Part shown: one piece after another, positions 24,258 to 33,512 of the stretch
Position numbering within the stretch: position 1 is the stretch's first letter
Layout: each line of letters begins with the position of its first letter
DNA from: UBA1181 sp045600225
Lineage (GTDB): Bacteria > Bacteroidota > Bacteroidia > Bacteroidales > Paludibacteraceae
DNA length: 64,000 nucleotides
Assembly: GCA_045600225.1 (NCBI GenBank)
Contig: JAZRXL010000025.1
Location: forward strand, 1 to 64,000
Direction: 5' to 3'
The notes under the pieces: generated by a model
Databases searched by the model: none
What the model saw: the letters and a program-made list of their open reading frames with translations, nothing else
Told to the model about the DNA's origin: nothing
Made by a program: the position numbers and the translations under genes

Positions 24258-25190
24258 GTGGTAAAAATTATTCGAAATATTGAAAGTGTTCCACAAACGG
24301 ATGTTGTTCTAACCATCGGTTTTTTCGATGGAGTTCATTGTGGACATCGTTACTTGATTGACCACCTCAATCAGATAGCAAAAGAGGAGGGCTTGGCCTC
24401 TTCCATACTTACTTTTTGGCCTCATCCGAGACTCGTTTTGAATGAAGAATATCAACCTAAGTTACTCAATACTAACGAAGAAAAACTAGCCTTGTTCGAG
24501 AAACTTCCTGTCGACTATTGTGTGCAGATCCCTTTTACATACGAGTTGTCTAATCTTTCGGCTTTTGAGTTTATGAGCCAGATTTTGAAGGATAAGCTAC
24601 ATGTACGTCATTTGGTGATTGGCTATGACCATCGCTTTGGTCATAATAGAGAGGAGGGATTTGAAGATTATTGCCGTTATGGAGAGTCGTTAGGCATAAA
24701 AGTGACAAAGGCTCCTGGTTTTGAGATGTATGGGCAGAATGTAAGTTCTTCGTTCATACGAAAGAAATTACAGAATGGAGAGGTCTCGGAAGTAGCGCAA
24801 CTGTTGGGTTATCCCTATTTTCTGAAAGGAACAGTTTGCCATGGAAAGATGTTGGGGAGGTCATTAGGCTACCCGACAGCCAATCTTACCCCCGAATCGG
24901 AGAATAAACTGATTCCTTTGGAGGGAGTCTATGCTGTTATGGTAACTCATAAAGGAATGAACTATTTAGGAATGACCTGTATAGGAAATCGACCATCGGT
25001 AGAATCGGAGGGTCAGATATCTATAGAAACGAATATATTTGAATTTGAGGAAGATATCTATGGAGACGAGATAACGCTTCATTTCCTTCACTATCTTCGT
25101 CCTTTGAAAAAATATGACTCATTGGAAGAGTTGCGTGCAGCCCTTCAAGATGATGAACTGCACACAAGAGAACTCTTTATGTGTTTGTAG
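24258..25190 (+). CDS. ribF: Bifunctional riboflavin kinase / FAD synthetase RibF
   Basis: Converts riboflavin to FMN and then FAD in the cytosol. The N-terminal FAD synthetase domain (about 1-180) has the nucleotidyltransferase motif GFFDGVHCGHRYLI, VIGYDHRFGHNREEG, and SSSFIRKKLQNGEV. The C-terminal kinase domain has GTVCHGKMLGRSLGYPTANL and the ETNIFEFEEDIYGDEITLHFLHYLRP strand-helix region. At 310 residues it is standard. Translation appears to start at GTG (24258); no in-frame ATG gives the complete first beta strand. It stands alone between the tRNA and convergent sbcC. Confidence 0.95.
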   Translation: MVKIIRNIESVPQTDVVLTIGFFDGVHCGHRYLIDHLNQIAKEEGLASSILTFWPHPRLVLNEEYQPKLLNTNEEKLALFEKLPVDYCVQIPFTYELSNLSAFEFMSQILKDKLHVRHLVIGYDHRFGHNREEGFEDYCRYGESLGIKVTKAPGFEMYGQNVSSSFIRKKLQNGEVSEVAQLLGYPYFLKGTVCHGKMLGRSLGYPTANLTPESENKLIPLEGVYAVMVTHKGMNYLGMTCIGNRPSVESEGQISIETNIFEFEEDIYGDEITLHFLHYLRPLKKYDSLEELRAALQDDELHTRELFMCL

Positions 25191-25205
25191 TTCTGGGAGT
25201 GTTTT

Positions 25206-28200
25206 TTAATAGTCACTCTCTATCTCAATTACGCAAGCTTTATTCCCTTTGCCTTTTCCCACGCGTATTTGCGTGGCAATTCTTTCTCGTAATCTCTCTA
25301 CGTGACTAATGATACCAACTCTTTTGCCTGTGCGTTGATGTAGTGTTTCAAGACAATTCATGACATTGTCGAGATAATCCTCACTTAGAGTTCCGAAGCC
25401 TTCGTCGATAAACAATGTGTCTGAGGCAGAACGCATATTCTCAGCCATGTCTGCCAATCCCAATGCAAGTGCAAGGGAGACCATGAATTGTTGTCCTCCC
25501 GATAGTCCGGAACTGGAAAGAATACCATTATTTTGATAGTCTTTTACTACAATGGTAAGTTCCTCTCCTTGCTTGCCGAGTTCAAAATTGTCATCGAACA
25601 TCTGCATATAGTGGTTCGCTTTCTGTAAGAGTACATTGAGTACGAAACTAAGGGCGATGGTTTTGAATCTGGCGCCGATTTTATCTCCGAATGCTCTGTT
25701 AAGACGATCCCAGCGTTCAAACTCGGCTCTGGCTTTTTCAAACTCTTTTTCAAATCCTTCTACCTTCTTTTTGTTCTCATCGTCATTCTTCAGTTTATTA
25801 TATATACCTCCAATCTCTTGATTTAGGATGTTAAGGCTATCGTGTATGGATTGTAAATCCTTTTTGTAATCTTCAATATCCTTCTCTTTATCCTCTTCAG
25901 AGAACGATGGTTTCTTTTCTTCATGTTGGTGCATCTGCTCTTTTAGGTTATTGATAGCACCTTGTAGTGTGTTGATTTCGGATTGTACTCTTTCGTGTTT
26001 ATTTGCAAGTTCATCGATAGTTATTTGATTGTAATTTTGAGCAAGTTCTTGAAGGATCATCTCGTTTACGGATGGGTTCTCACAATAAAATTTGGAAAGA
26101 TTGTTAGAGAGTTCCGACTCTCTGGCATGCAGAGCATTCAAGTTAGACTTCCAAGAAGAAACGTTGCTTTGGAGTTTAACACTTGCGTTGTAAAGATTCT
26201 CCATCTTTTTCATTTCTGCTGTGTGGTCTTCCCAGTTGGATGTCTCAATGATTGATTGTTGAATAGATTTTACATTCTCGTAATCCTTCTCATATTCTGT
26301 TATTAGGTGGGCGAGACGCTCCTTTTCGCCTAAAGACTGGTCGTATGATTCTTTTCTATTGTTTATCTCTTTGATAAGGGATAGACAGTCCGATAGGTAA
26401 AGCTCTTTCCAATCAGGTATTGTAATTAGCTCCTTCATCTTCTCCAATGATGATTTTTCTGTATCAATGGATTTCTCTAATAGGTTTTTCTCCGATATTA
26501 TCTCGTTATCTCTTTTTATTTTATTCTCTCTTAGAACGTCACATTCCTTATCCATTTTTCTTGCCGTTTCTTCCTTCTCGTTTTTAAGAGTTTGAAGGTT
26601 GTTCTTTTTCTTGGTAGCCTCCAAAAGTTTATTGAAACTTTCTTGTAGTTGATCGATGGATAGTTTAGTTTTATCAATTTCTTGTTCAATCACATTAGGA
26701 GCAAGGAAATCTGTAATTGTACATTGGATGTGGGCTTTTTCATAATTTCCTTTTACCTCATCGAGTTGTGTTTTGAAATTTTTATGTACATCTTCCAAAT
26801 CCTTCGTTTGTTTGTCGTACTCCTTCTTTGCTGATAAAAGCGTCTCGTTTGCACTTTTCAGTTCTACTTGTATTTCACTTAGTTTTTTGCTCGTTTCTTC
26901 AAATAAAGCCTTGGGCCTCTCCAGTGCAGATTGGAAATGTTGGTCGTTGAACAACTCTTTTATTACTTGTCCACACACAGGACATTGGTCACCCTCTTTC
27001 AGTTGGTGTCTCAACTCCTTTGTTATGTCAGTAACTGCCTTTGCTGCCGCCTCATATTTTATCTTCGAAAGCTCCAGCTTTTTTTTAGCCTCTTCTTCTT
27101 TTTCCATCAATAATGGTATCTTTGCCTCCCACTCTTTGTATTTGATTTCATTTTCTTCGAGTGTTTTTGTGGCGCTATGAAGAGTTTTTTTCTGGATAAG
27201 CAGGATGTCGAGAGAAGTTTTAAGATTTCCTAGATTCCTTATCTTCTCTTGAAGGTTTTCATCGGGATCTATTTCTTTTATTTGTACAGCTTCTTTTTTT
27301 ATCTGGTTTTGCAGATTTTTGATTTCTTCCTCTTCTAGTTTCAAACGGTTTGTGGCCTCATTTACCTTCTTCTCTAATTCGGGTAGGGAAAGTTCCAATT
27401 TTTTTATACTTTCGGCTATTCTCTTCGATTCTTCTTTTGCATTCATTGCGAGGGAAAGAGTAGAGTCGATGGTTTGGGCCTTATTCATCATAACCACTTC
27501 CTTGTCTGTGTATTTAGAGAGTGTGGATTCTAACTCTTTATGAGATTGTTTTGTCTCTTTGATTAGTTGAGTCAACCCATTCAATCCGCAACAAAGTAGG
27601 TGAAATTTATCTTTCAGCATTGCTTCGTTGGAGATTTCTTGCTCAACCTTACGACGCACTTCAACCAGTTGTGCTAATTGATCTATCGCCACCTTCGAGG
27701 TATTCCATTGTGTTATGATTTTGGTTTCCTCTTTGAATAGGTCGGAAGTCTGTAATGTATCTTTTAATTTCTTTTCGTTTTCTTTTTCGGATAGCAACTT
27801 ACTGTATGTTTTGGATAATTCAATCCAATCAATCTTTGTGTTTATGGAGTTCCCTCGCTTGCTGGTTTCTTCAGATTGTGTTTTTAAGACGGTAATTTGT
27901 CGATCCAATTCTTGACGTTCCTCTTCTGTGAGCGTATGTAAATCATTTTTACGCTTTTGGATTATATCTAAAAGATTTTCCTTCTCTTTTGTCACATCGA
28001 AGATCTTTGCGCCAATCCGTTCGTAGATGTCATTGCCTATGAGTTTTTGAAGAATATCCGCTTTGGTCTTGTTGTCACTTTTTAAAAATTCGGTAAAGCC
28101 ACCTTGGGCAAGGAGTGTTGTCTTCTTGAAATTGTCAAAATCAAGGCCTACAACGTTTTCGATCATTGCTTTTATCTCTTTGTCCTTTTCATAATATGTG

Positions 28201-28601
28201 TTGTTGTTTGTGTTGCACAGAGTCCATTTTTTTGCTTGAAGCTTATTGTTGCGACTGATCGAGAATGCGTATTTAGCCTCGTAATTGCAACCATCTCCTC
28301 CCTCGAATGAGAGATAGGCGTACCCTTCAGTCGCGCCCAACCTTAGGAGTTGTCGTGGGTCGCCCAGGTTGATGGTGTCATCATTATCCTTGGGCGCGAA
28401 TTTATCACTCTTAGCACTGGACAAACGAGGTGTGTCTCCGTACAATGCCAAGCAGATGGCATCCAAGATGGTTGATTTGCCAGCACCTGTTGGACCGCAT
28501 ATAAGGAAAAGGGATTCGTTCTTGAGAGGGTTCTCATTGAAATCGATTGTGGCATCGGCAATAGATGCGATATTGTGTATGGTAAGTTTATTTAATTTCA
28601 T
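25206..28601 (-). CDS. sbcC: Nuclease SbcCD subunit C (SMC-like ATPase)
   Basis: Large subunit of the Rad50/Mre11-type complex that cleaves hairpins and protein-blocked DNA ends. The N-terminal lobe has LTIHNIASIADATIDF and Walker A CGPTGAGKST. Long heptad-rich coiled coils flank the zinc hook CPVCGQ (Cys540, Cys543) in the middle. The C-terminal lobe has the ABC signature LSGGQQFMVSLALALGLA and Walker B DTLFIDEGFG. Length is 1131 residues, within the usual range. It follows sbcD by 5 bp on the same strand, so the pair forms one operon. SbcCD also degrades palindromic DNA, which is relevant to the perfect palindrome at 53.7 kb. Confidence 0.95.
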   Translation of the reverse strand: MKLNKLTIHNIASIADATIDFNENPLKNESLFLICGPTGAGKSTILDAICLALYGDTPRLSSAKSDKFAPKDNDDTINLGDPRQLLRLGATEGYAYLSFEGGDGCNYEAKYAFSISRNNKLQAKKWTLCNTNNNTYYEKDKEIKAMIENVVGLDFDNFKKTTLLAQGGFTEFLKSDNKTKADILQKLIGNDIYERIGAKIFDVTKEKENLLDIIQKRKNDLHTLTEEERQELDRQITVLKTQSEETSKRGNSINTKIDWIELSKTYSKLLSEKENEKKLKDTLQTSDLFKEETKIITQWNTSKVAIDQLAQLVEVRRKVEQEISNEAMLKDKFHLLCCGLNGLTQLIKETKQSHKELESTLSKYTDKEVVMMNKAQTIDSTLSLAMNAKEESKRIAESIKKLELSLPELEKKVNEATNRLKLEEEEIKNLQNQIKKEAVQIKEIDPDENLQEKIRNLGNLKTSLDILLIQKKTLHSATKTLEENEIKYKEWEAKIPLLMEKEEEAKKKLELSKIKYEAAAKAVTDITKELRHQLKEGDQCPVCGQVIKELFNDQHFQSALERPKALFEETSKKLSEIQVELKSANETLLSAKKEYDKQTKDLEDVHKNFKTQLDEVKGNYEKAHIQCTITDFLAPNVIEQEIDKTKLSIDQLQESFNKLLEATKKKNNLQTLKNEKEETARKMDKECDVLRENKIKRDNEIISEKNLLEKSIDTEKSSLEKMKELITIPDWKELYLSDCLSLIKEINNRKESYDQSLGEKERLAHLITEYEKDYENVKSIQQSIIETSNWEDHTAEMKKMENLYNASVKLQSNVSSWKSNLNALHARESELSNNLSKFYCENPSVNEMILQELAQNYNQITIDELANKHERVQSEINTLQGAINNLKEQMHQHEEKKPSFSEEDKEKDIEDYKKDLQSIHDSLNILNQEIGGIYNKLKNDDENKKKVEGFEKEFEKARAEFERWDRLNRAFGDKIGARFKTIALSFVLNVLLQKANHYMQMFDDNFELGKQGEELTIVVKDYQNNGILSSSGLSGGQQFMVSLALALGLADMAENMRSASDTLFIDEGFGTLSEDYLDNVMNCLETLHQRTGKRVGIISHVERLRERIATQIRVGKGKGNKACVIEIESDY

Positions 28602-28606
28602 GGAGT

Positions 28607-29797
28607 TTAATCGTTTAGCATTCTTAAAACTTCGTTGAAGGTAGATTCCATCTCTTCTGTAAAATCATTTCCTAAATGTAACTTGGCGATCTCAATGGGA
28701 GTCATGCTCTTAAACTCTGATAGTGTCATCGTCTCTTTTTTTGCCGCCTCTTCATTGGCTTTGTTACGAACATAGTTGATGGTGAGAAATTGAGAACCTT
28801 TGTCGCTCATTGCATTTGTGGCAATGCTCATTGCATCGCTTGGTGCTGATTCGCTCAAAACATTTAACCTGATGAAGTCTTGTTTCTCTGCAGGATATTC
28901 TTTTAACAATCTCAATGCCTCTCTGAAATCCACAGGTTCTTCTGGGATGGTTACCAACTGGTGAGGGGGTGTGATTGCTTTAGTTGTGATATTGGGAATG
29001 TTGTCCGTATTGAAAGAAACGATGCTAATAGAGTGTTCGTATGGTTCATCGAAACTGACTGCGATAGGAGTGCCACAATAGCGGACCTTGTGATCGGTTT
29101 CGTGTATGAATTGAGGACGATGGATGTGTCCTAATGCTAAATAGTCGAATTGGGAAGTGATATCGTTAATCTTCAAAGACTCTACACCGCCTATTGTATC
29201 GGATTTGTGTCCTGTAATATCCAAATTGGCATCTATGGTAAGGTGTCCCATGAGGATGAAAGGGACCTTCTCTTTGTTTTGTTCCCTTACATAAGCACAA
29301 ATGCCTTTGTAGAACGCCTTTATGCGATTCTCATCCAGATCTGATTTTGGAAAATTCTGGTCGTATGCGAAGGGAATAGCACCGATATATGCAGTAGGTT
29401 TCCCTTTGTCATCTCGTAGGGTAACTATATGCGAAGCATAGTTGGGTGATTTGTCCTTCAAAGTATCGATAAATGAGAAGATATATACATTGGCCAGCTT
29501 CCATAATGGGCTATCCACTCCGATCCGTTGTGCACTATCGTGATTGCCGGAGATGACTATGATAGACATTGAAGGTAGGGTAGCGTGAAGACGCAGAATG
29601 TTATCATTGAACATTCGTTTGGCTGCCACCGTCGGATTGGAGGTTTCGTAAATGTCTCCACTTATCAACAGTGCATCAGGTCTCTCTTCTTCAACTATGC
29701 TATTCAGTTGATTGAAAAAAGATTGGTGATTTTCAACTAAATCCTGGTTGTATAGGATTTTCCCTAAGTGCAGGTCGCTGGTGTGTAAAATTTTCAT
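28607..29797 (-). CDS. sbcD: Nuclease SbcCD subunit D (Mre11-like phosphoesterase)
   Basis: Catalytic nuclease subunit partnering SbcC. Phosphoesterase motifs are present in order: LHTSDLHLGK near the start, LISGDIYE, VISGNHDSAQRIG, ILMGHLTI, and ALGHIHRPQ with CGTPIAVSFDE. These provide the Asp, His and Asn ligands of the two-metal site. The capping domain follows to residue 396, a normal length. It is the first gene of the sbcD-sbcC operon and is divergent from the penicillin-binding protein gene across about 130 bp. Confidence 0.95.
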   Translation of the reverse strand: MKILHTSDLHLGKILYNQDLVENHQSFFNQLNSIVEEERPDALLISGDIYETSNPTVAAKRMFNDNILRLHATLPSMSIIVISGNHDSAQRIGVDSPLWKLANVYIFSFIDTLKDKSPNYASHIVTLRDDKGKPTAYIGAIPFAYDQNFPKSDLDENRIKAFYKGICAYVREQNKEKVPFILMGHLTIDANLDITGHKSDTIGGVESLKINDITSQFDYLALGHIHRPQFIHETDHKVRYCGTPIAVSFDEPYEHSISIVSFNTDNIPNITTKAITPPHQLVTIPEEPVDFREALRLLKEYPAEKQDFIRLNVLSESAPSDAMSIATNAMSDKGSQFLTINYVRNKANEEAAKKETMTLSEFKSMTPIEIAKLHLGNDFTEEMESTFNEVLRMLND

Positions 29798-29924
29798 GAA
29801 ATTTTCCTGTAATTTATATAAGCTCTATGCAAATTTACGATGAATTTTTCTATTCCTAAAGGGAAGAAAGGCTTTTTGGCACGACTTTTGCTAATTTTTT
29901 TATATAGGTTTATTAAATTTTAAT

Positions 29925-32291
29925 ATGATAGTTAAACGATTGAAAAATAATAAGTTAATTGGATTTGCATTGTCATTTGTCGTACTACTATTATTACTTC
30001 CTATCCTTTTTATTCCTGCTGTTGATCATAACTTCTTGGGTTTATTTGGCAAATCACCATCCCTTGAGCAGTTGGAGAATCCTACACAGATAGAAGCTTC
30101 TGAAATTTATAGTGACGATAATGTACTTATCGGTAAGTTCTACATTGAAAATAGAAGTCTGATTACTTATGAAGAGTTGTCTCCCATTGTGATAGAGACA
30201 TTGATACAGACAGAAGACAAGCGCTTCTATGAACATAATGGTGTGGACTACTATGGTATGTTCGCAGCTATGAAGGATGCACTTAAAGGGGATGCCAGAG
30301 GGGCAAGCACATTGTCTCAGCAGCTGGTGAAGAACCTGTTCAAGATGCGTTCTGAATATACGGATGGTGCCTTATGCAATGTTCCAGGTATTAAGACCTT
30401 GATTATAAAAGTGAAAGAGTGTTTGGGTGCTCAAAGAATTGAAGAGAAGTATTCCAAAGAGGAGATACTAACCTTGTATCTTAATACGGTCTATTTTGGT
30501 AACCATGCATATGGTATTAAGATGGCAGCAAGACGCTATTTCAATGCTGAGCCCAATGAACTAACCTATGAGCAGGCTGCTACCATTATTGGTATTCTAA
30601 AAGCTACTACTTATTACAACCCAGTTCGTAACCCAGAAAACAATTTACGAAGAAGAAATGTTATTCTGAAAAACTTACAGGACCAGAGTGTGATTGATCA
30701 ACAGATGTGCGACTCCCTTATGGCTCTTCCTTTGGGACTCAATATGCTTGTGGACAAGGATGAGAGAGGTCAGGCACTCTATTTTAGGGAGGCAGTCTTT
30801 AATGAAGCACAAGAGTGGTGTGAGGCGAATGGGTATAATTTGTACAATGATGGATTGAAGATTTATACTTCTATCGATTCGCGTATGCAAGCTTATGCAG
30901 AGCAAGCCGTTACAAAAGAGATGTCTGCTTTGCAAGCCAAGTTTAATGAGCATTGGAAAGACGCAAACCCTTGGAGAGATCAAAACCAAAAAGAGTTGAC
31001 CACTTTTATTGATGAGACCATAAAGAAGACATCCAGTTACAAGAACCTAATGAAGGTCTATAACAATGAGGATACGGTTATGAGTCATTTGAAGAAACCT
31101 CATTCGATGAAGATCTTTACCTATAGGGGAATCAAGGATACGGTTATGAGTAGCATTGACTCGTTAAAGTATACTTTGCATTTCCTTCATACTGGTTTCC
31201 TTGCCATGGAACCACAAACGGGTAAGGTGAAGGCTTGGGTTGGTGATGTGGATTTCAATTATTGGCAATATGATAAGGTTACTGCTAAACGACAACCAGG
31301 TTCCACATTCAAGCTTTTTGTGTATGCGGCTGCATTGAAAAACGGAAGATGTAGTTGTGACCAGTTGGTCGACAGTGCAGTGACTTGGCCAGTACAGGAG
31401 GAGGATAAGATAACGGTGTGGAAACCTCAGAATGCGAGTGGGGTGTTCTCTGGCGAACCGGTTACGTTGAAAACCGCATTGGCAAGATCTATCAACTCTA
31501 TACCTGTTCAGCTGACGCGTCAGATGACACCTGATAGTGTGGTGGAAATGGCGCATGCGATGGGTATCAATTCCCCTGTGAGACCTATTCCTTCCATTTC
31601 GTTAGGAGCAGAGGATGTATCTCTTTTAGAGATGGTAACAGCATATTCTGTTGTGGTAGATAATGGGCTTTTGCACAAACCTATATTGATTACAAGAATT
31701 GAGGATAGGGATGGAAAGGTGTTGTATAGAAATGATCCGACTTCAGTTGAAGCGTTGGATTATGAGACAGCTTTCTTGCTTCGAGATATGTTGCAGGAGG
31801 GATTGCGTGATGAGCATGGAACCTCGCAAAGATTGCATGAATATCGCATTTTGTCGGAAACTGATTTTGGAGGGAAGACGGGTACTACTTCAAACTATTC
31901 GGATGCTTGGTATATGGGTATTACGCCTAAATTGGTAGGAGGTGCGTGGGTAGGAGGTGAATACCGATGTATTCATTTTCGTAATGGGTCGTATGGACAG
32001 GGAAGTAGAACAGCCCTCCCGATCTTTGCCAGATTTATGGAATATGTGTTGAACGATCCGAAGTTGAAACAACAGTATAAGGGACGCTTTGAATCGATGG
32101 ATGAGTCTCTTATTCAGAAGAAGTATGATTGCACTGAGGAGGTTGTAGAGGAGGAGAAGGAGGATAATTTCTTCCGCCGCTTGTTTGGTAGAGATAGGAA
32201 TCAGGCATATCGCGACTCTGTAAAACAGCAGAAGAAAAAGGATCGACAAGAACGCAAAGAGAAAAGAAGGGAGAAGAGACGAAGTAGGTAG
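29925..32291 (+). CDS. Class A penicillin-binding protein (PBP1A-like)
   Basis: Bifunctional peptidoglycan synthase of the inner membrane. One transmembrane helix at about residues 12-32 is followed by a GT51 glycosyltransferase domain (ETLIQTEDKRFYEHNGVDYYG, ASTLSQQLVKNLF, YLNTVYFGNHAYGI). The transpeptidase domain has the nucleophile motif Ser460-T-F-Lys463, Ser522-I-Asn524, and Lys651-T-G-T. The C-terminal ~60 residues are highly charged (KKDRQERKEKRREKR), which is common in Bacteroidetes homologues. At 788 residues all domains are complete. It is a single-gene unit, and the downstream hairpin near 32.49 kb separates it from the convergent membrane-protein gene. Confidence 0.95.
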   Translation: MIVKRLKNNKLIGFALSFVVLLLLLPILFIPAVDHNFLGLFGKSPSLEQLENPTQIEASEIYSDDNVLIGKFYIENRSLITYEELSPIVIETLIQTEDKRFYEHNGVDYYGMFAAMKDALKGDARGASTLSQQLVKNLFKMRSEYTDGALCNVPGIKTLIIKVKECLGAQRIEEKYSKEEILTLYLNTVYFGNHAYGIKMAARRYFNAEPNELTYEQAATIIGILKATTYYNPVRNPENNLRRRNVILKNLQDQSVIDQQMCDSLMALPLGLNMLVDKDERGQALYFREAVFNEAQEWCEANGYNLYNDGLKIYTSIDSRMQAYAEQAVTKEMSALQAKFNEHWKDANPWRDQNQKELTTFIDETIKKTSSYKNLMKVYNNEDTVMSHLKKPHSMKIFTYRGIKDTVMSSIDSLKYTLHFLHTGFLAMEPQTGKVKAWVGDVDFNYWQYDKVTAKRQPGSTFKLFVYAAALKNGRCSCDQLVDSAVTWPVQEEDKITVWKPQNASGVFSGEPVTLKTALARSINSIPVQLTRQMTPDSVVEMAHAMGINSPVRPIPSISLGAEDVSLLEMVTAYSVVVDNGLLHKPILITRIEDRDGKVLYRNDPTSVEALDYETAFLLRDMLQEGLRDEHGTSQRLHEYRILSETDFGGKTGTTSNYSDAWYMGITPKLVGGAWVGGEYRCIHFRNGSYGQGSRTALPIFARFMEYVLNDPKLKQQYKGRFESMDESLIQKKYDCTEEVVEEEKEDNFFRRLFGRDRNQAYRDSVKQQKKKDRQERKEKRREKRRSR

Positions 32292-32482
32292 TTTCACCAT
32301 ACAACATGTGTAAGTATTCTTTTGCACGAGTATTTTTTTTTGAGTTCGCTTGGGAAATTTTATACGTCTACAGACATATAAAAAAATGCAAGAATCATTA
32401 TACTTTTCAGTCTATAGGCCTAAAAGTTGTTGTTTTCTGAATCAGGTGGAGAATGGTAGATGTTTTACATTACAAAACATAA

Positions 32483-32506
32483 AGAGGCAGGTGTTTACCT
32501 GCCTCT
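32483..32506. terminator. Bidirectional hairpin between convergent genes
   Basis: Perfect 10-bp stem (AGAGGCAGGT / ACCTGCCTCT) with a 4-nt loop, placed between the PBP gene and the membrane-protein gene. Flanking U-tracts are weak on both strands, so terminator strength is uncertain. Confidence 0.6.
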
Positions 32507-32531
32507 CCTGTTGTATAAACTTGATTGTTTC

Positions 32532-33179
32532 TCAATCATTTACAGATGTGATAGATTCTGACTTAACAAGCCATGCTACGGCAAAAGCCTCCAACATAAT
32601 AAACTCGTTGAACCAAGTGAATGGGAACCAATCGGGAACCCAACTGAACACTACAGTACCTGAAATGGCTTGAATAATACAGAACCCAAAGATCACTCCT
32701 CCGCAAATGCGATAGATCTTATTGCGTAGTCTCTTCTTTTCCGTGTTTGAATCTCCTAATGTGAATAGGAAGGTAATGTTCACAGCGAACGCAATAAATA
32801 GGATGCCCGCGAATACACAATGGATGGTATTACTTGTGTTGATAGGAAGGTTGAACATACCGACCAACTCAGGTACTTCCGGAGTTCTGCAAGGGAAGGC
32901 AACAATACCGATTGCTCCCACTGCTTGGATGAGAGACAACACACGGTCCTTCCAATCATATCCCTGGTAACTGATAAAAAATACTGCGGTAGTGAAGAGC
33001 ATTCCAATCATGCAAATCTTTGATGACGCATAGTAAGTGGCGCTGATACTCATGTACCAACCTTCTGGATTGTTCTCCATTCCAAATAATCCTAACAATA
33101 GGCATGAGGGTGCTAACAAGGCACACATTATACCTAACATCTTTCGTTGAAACAAATGTGCTTTTTCTCCTGAATTCAT
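32532..33179 (-). CDS. Integral membrane protein, DUF998-like
   Basis: 215 residues with about six hydrophobic segments (for example MLGIMCALLAPSCLLLGLFG, ICMIGMLFTTAVFFISY, and VFAGILFIAFAVNITFLF). The pattern of small, evenly spaced helices is reminiscent of DUF998-type proteins, but the family call is tentative. No catalytic motif is visible. It starts 1 bp after the stop of the HMA-domain protein gene on the same strand. It therefore probably belongs to the metal-associated TonB receptor operon and may be a membrane component of the same process. The function is unknown. Confidence 0.6.
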   Translation of the reverse strand: MNSGEKAHLFQRKMLGIMCALLAPSCLLLGLFGMENNPEGWYMSISATYYASSKICMIGMLFTTAVFFISYQGYDWKDRVLSLIQAVGAIGIVAFPCRTPEVPELVGMFNLPINTSNTIHCVFAGILFIAFAVNITFLFTLGDSNTEKKRLRNKIYRICGGVIFGFCIIQAISGTVVFSWVPDWFPFTWFNEFIMLEAFAVAWLVKSESITSVND

Positions 33180-33180
33180 G

Positions 33181-33510
33181 CTATTTTTTCTTTTTTTGTG
33201 TTACTTCCTTTTGTGTTACTTCTACTTTCTCAACATCATAGCCGATCTTCTTAAATTCAGTCTTGATATCTTCTTCAGTAGTCTTTCCTGGTTTGTATTT
33301 TACAATTACGGTTTGTGCGGATAGGTCTGTTTGAATCTCCTTCACTCCGTTTCCTTTTGCAAAACGAACATTTTGCTTAATCTTATTCTCACACTTCTCA
33401 CAACGCATCTCTGGCGATGTAGTGTAACATACACTTTCAAGTTTTGGATTCTTTGCCAATGCGGTAGCAGAAAGTGCAACTGCCATCGTCATCATTAACA
33501 TTTTCTTCAT
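33181..33510 (-). CDS. Exported heavy-metal-associated (HMA) domain protein
   Basis: 109 residues with a signal peptide (MKKMLMMTMAVALSATALA) and a single HMA fold. The metal motif reads MRCEKCENKIKQNVRF, a CxxC at residues 37-40. The beta-alpha-beta pattern then continues through VKEIQTDLSAQTVIVKYKPGKTTEEDI, and the tail is lysine-rich. Such periplasmic domains bind Cu(I) or related soft metals. It lies 2 bp from the TonB-dependent receptor gene and 1 bp from the membrane protein gene. The three form a tight operon whose likely job is acquisition or handling of a metal or metal chelate. The metal identity is inference. Confidence 0.8.
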   Translation of the reverse strand: MKKMLMMTMAVALSATALAKNPKLESVCYTTSPEMRCEKCENKIKQNVRFAKGNGVKEIQTDLSAQTVIVKYKPGKTTEEDIKTEFKKIGYDVEKVEVTQKEVTQKKKK

Positions 33511-33512
33511 AT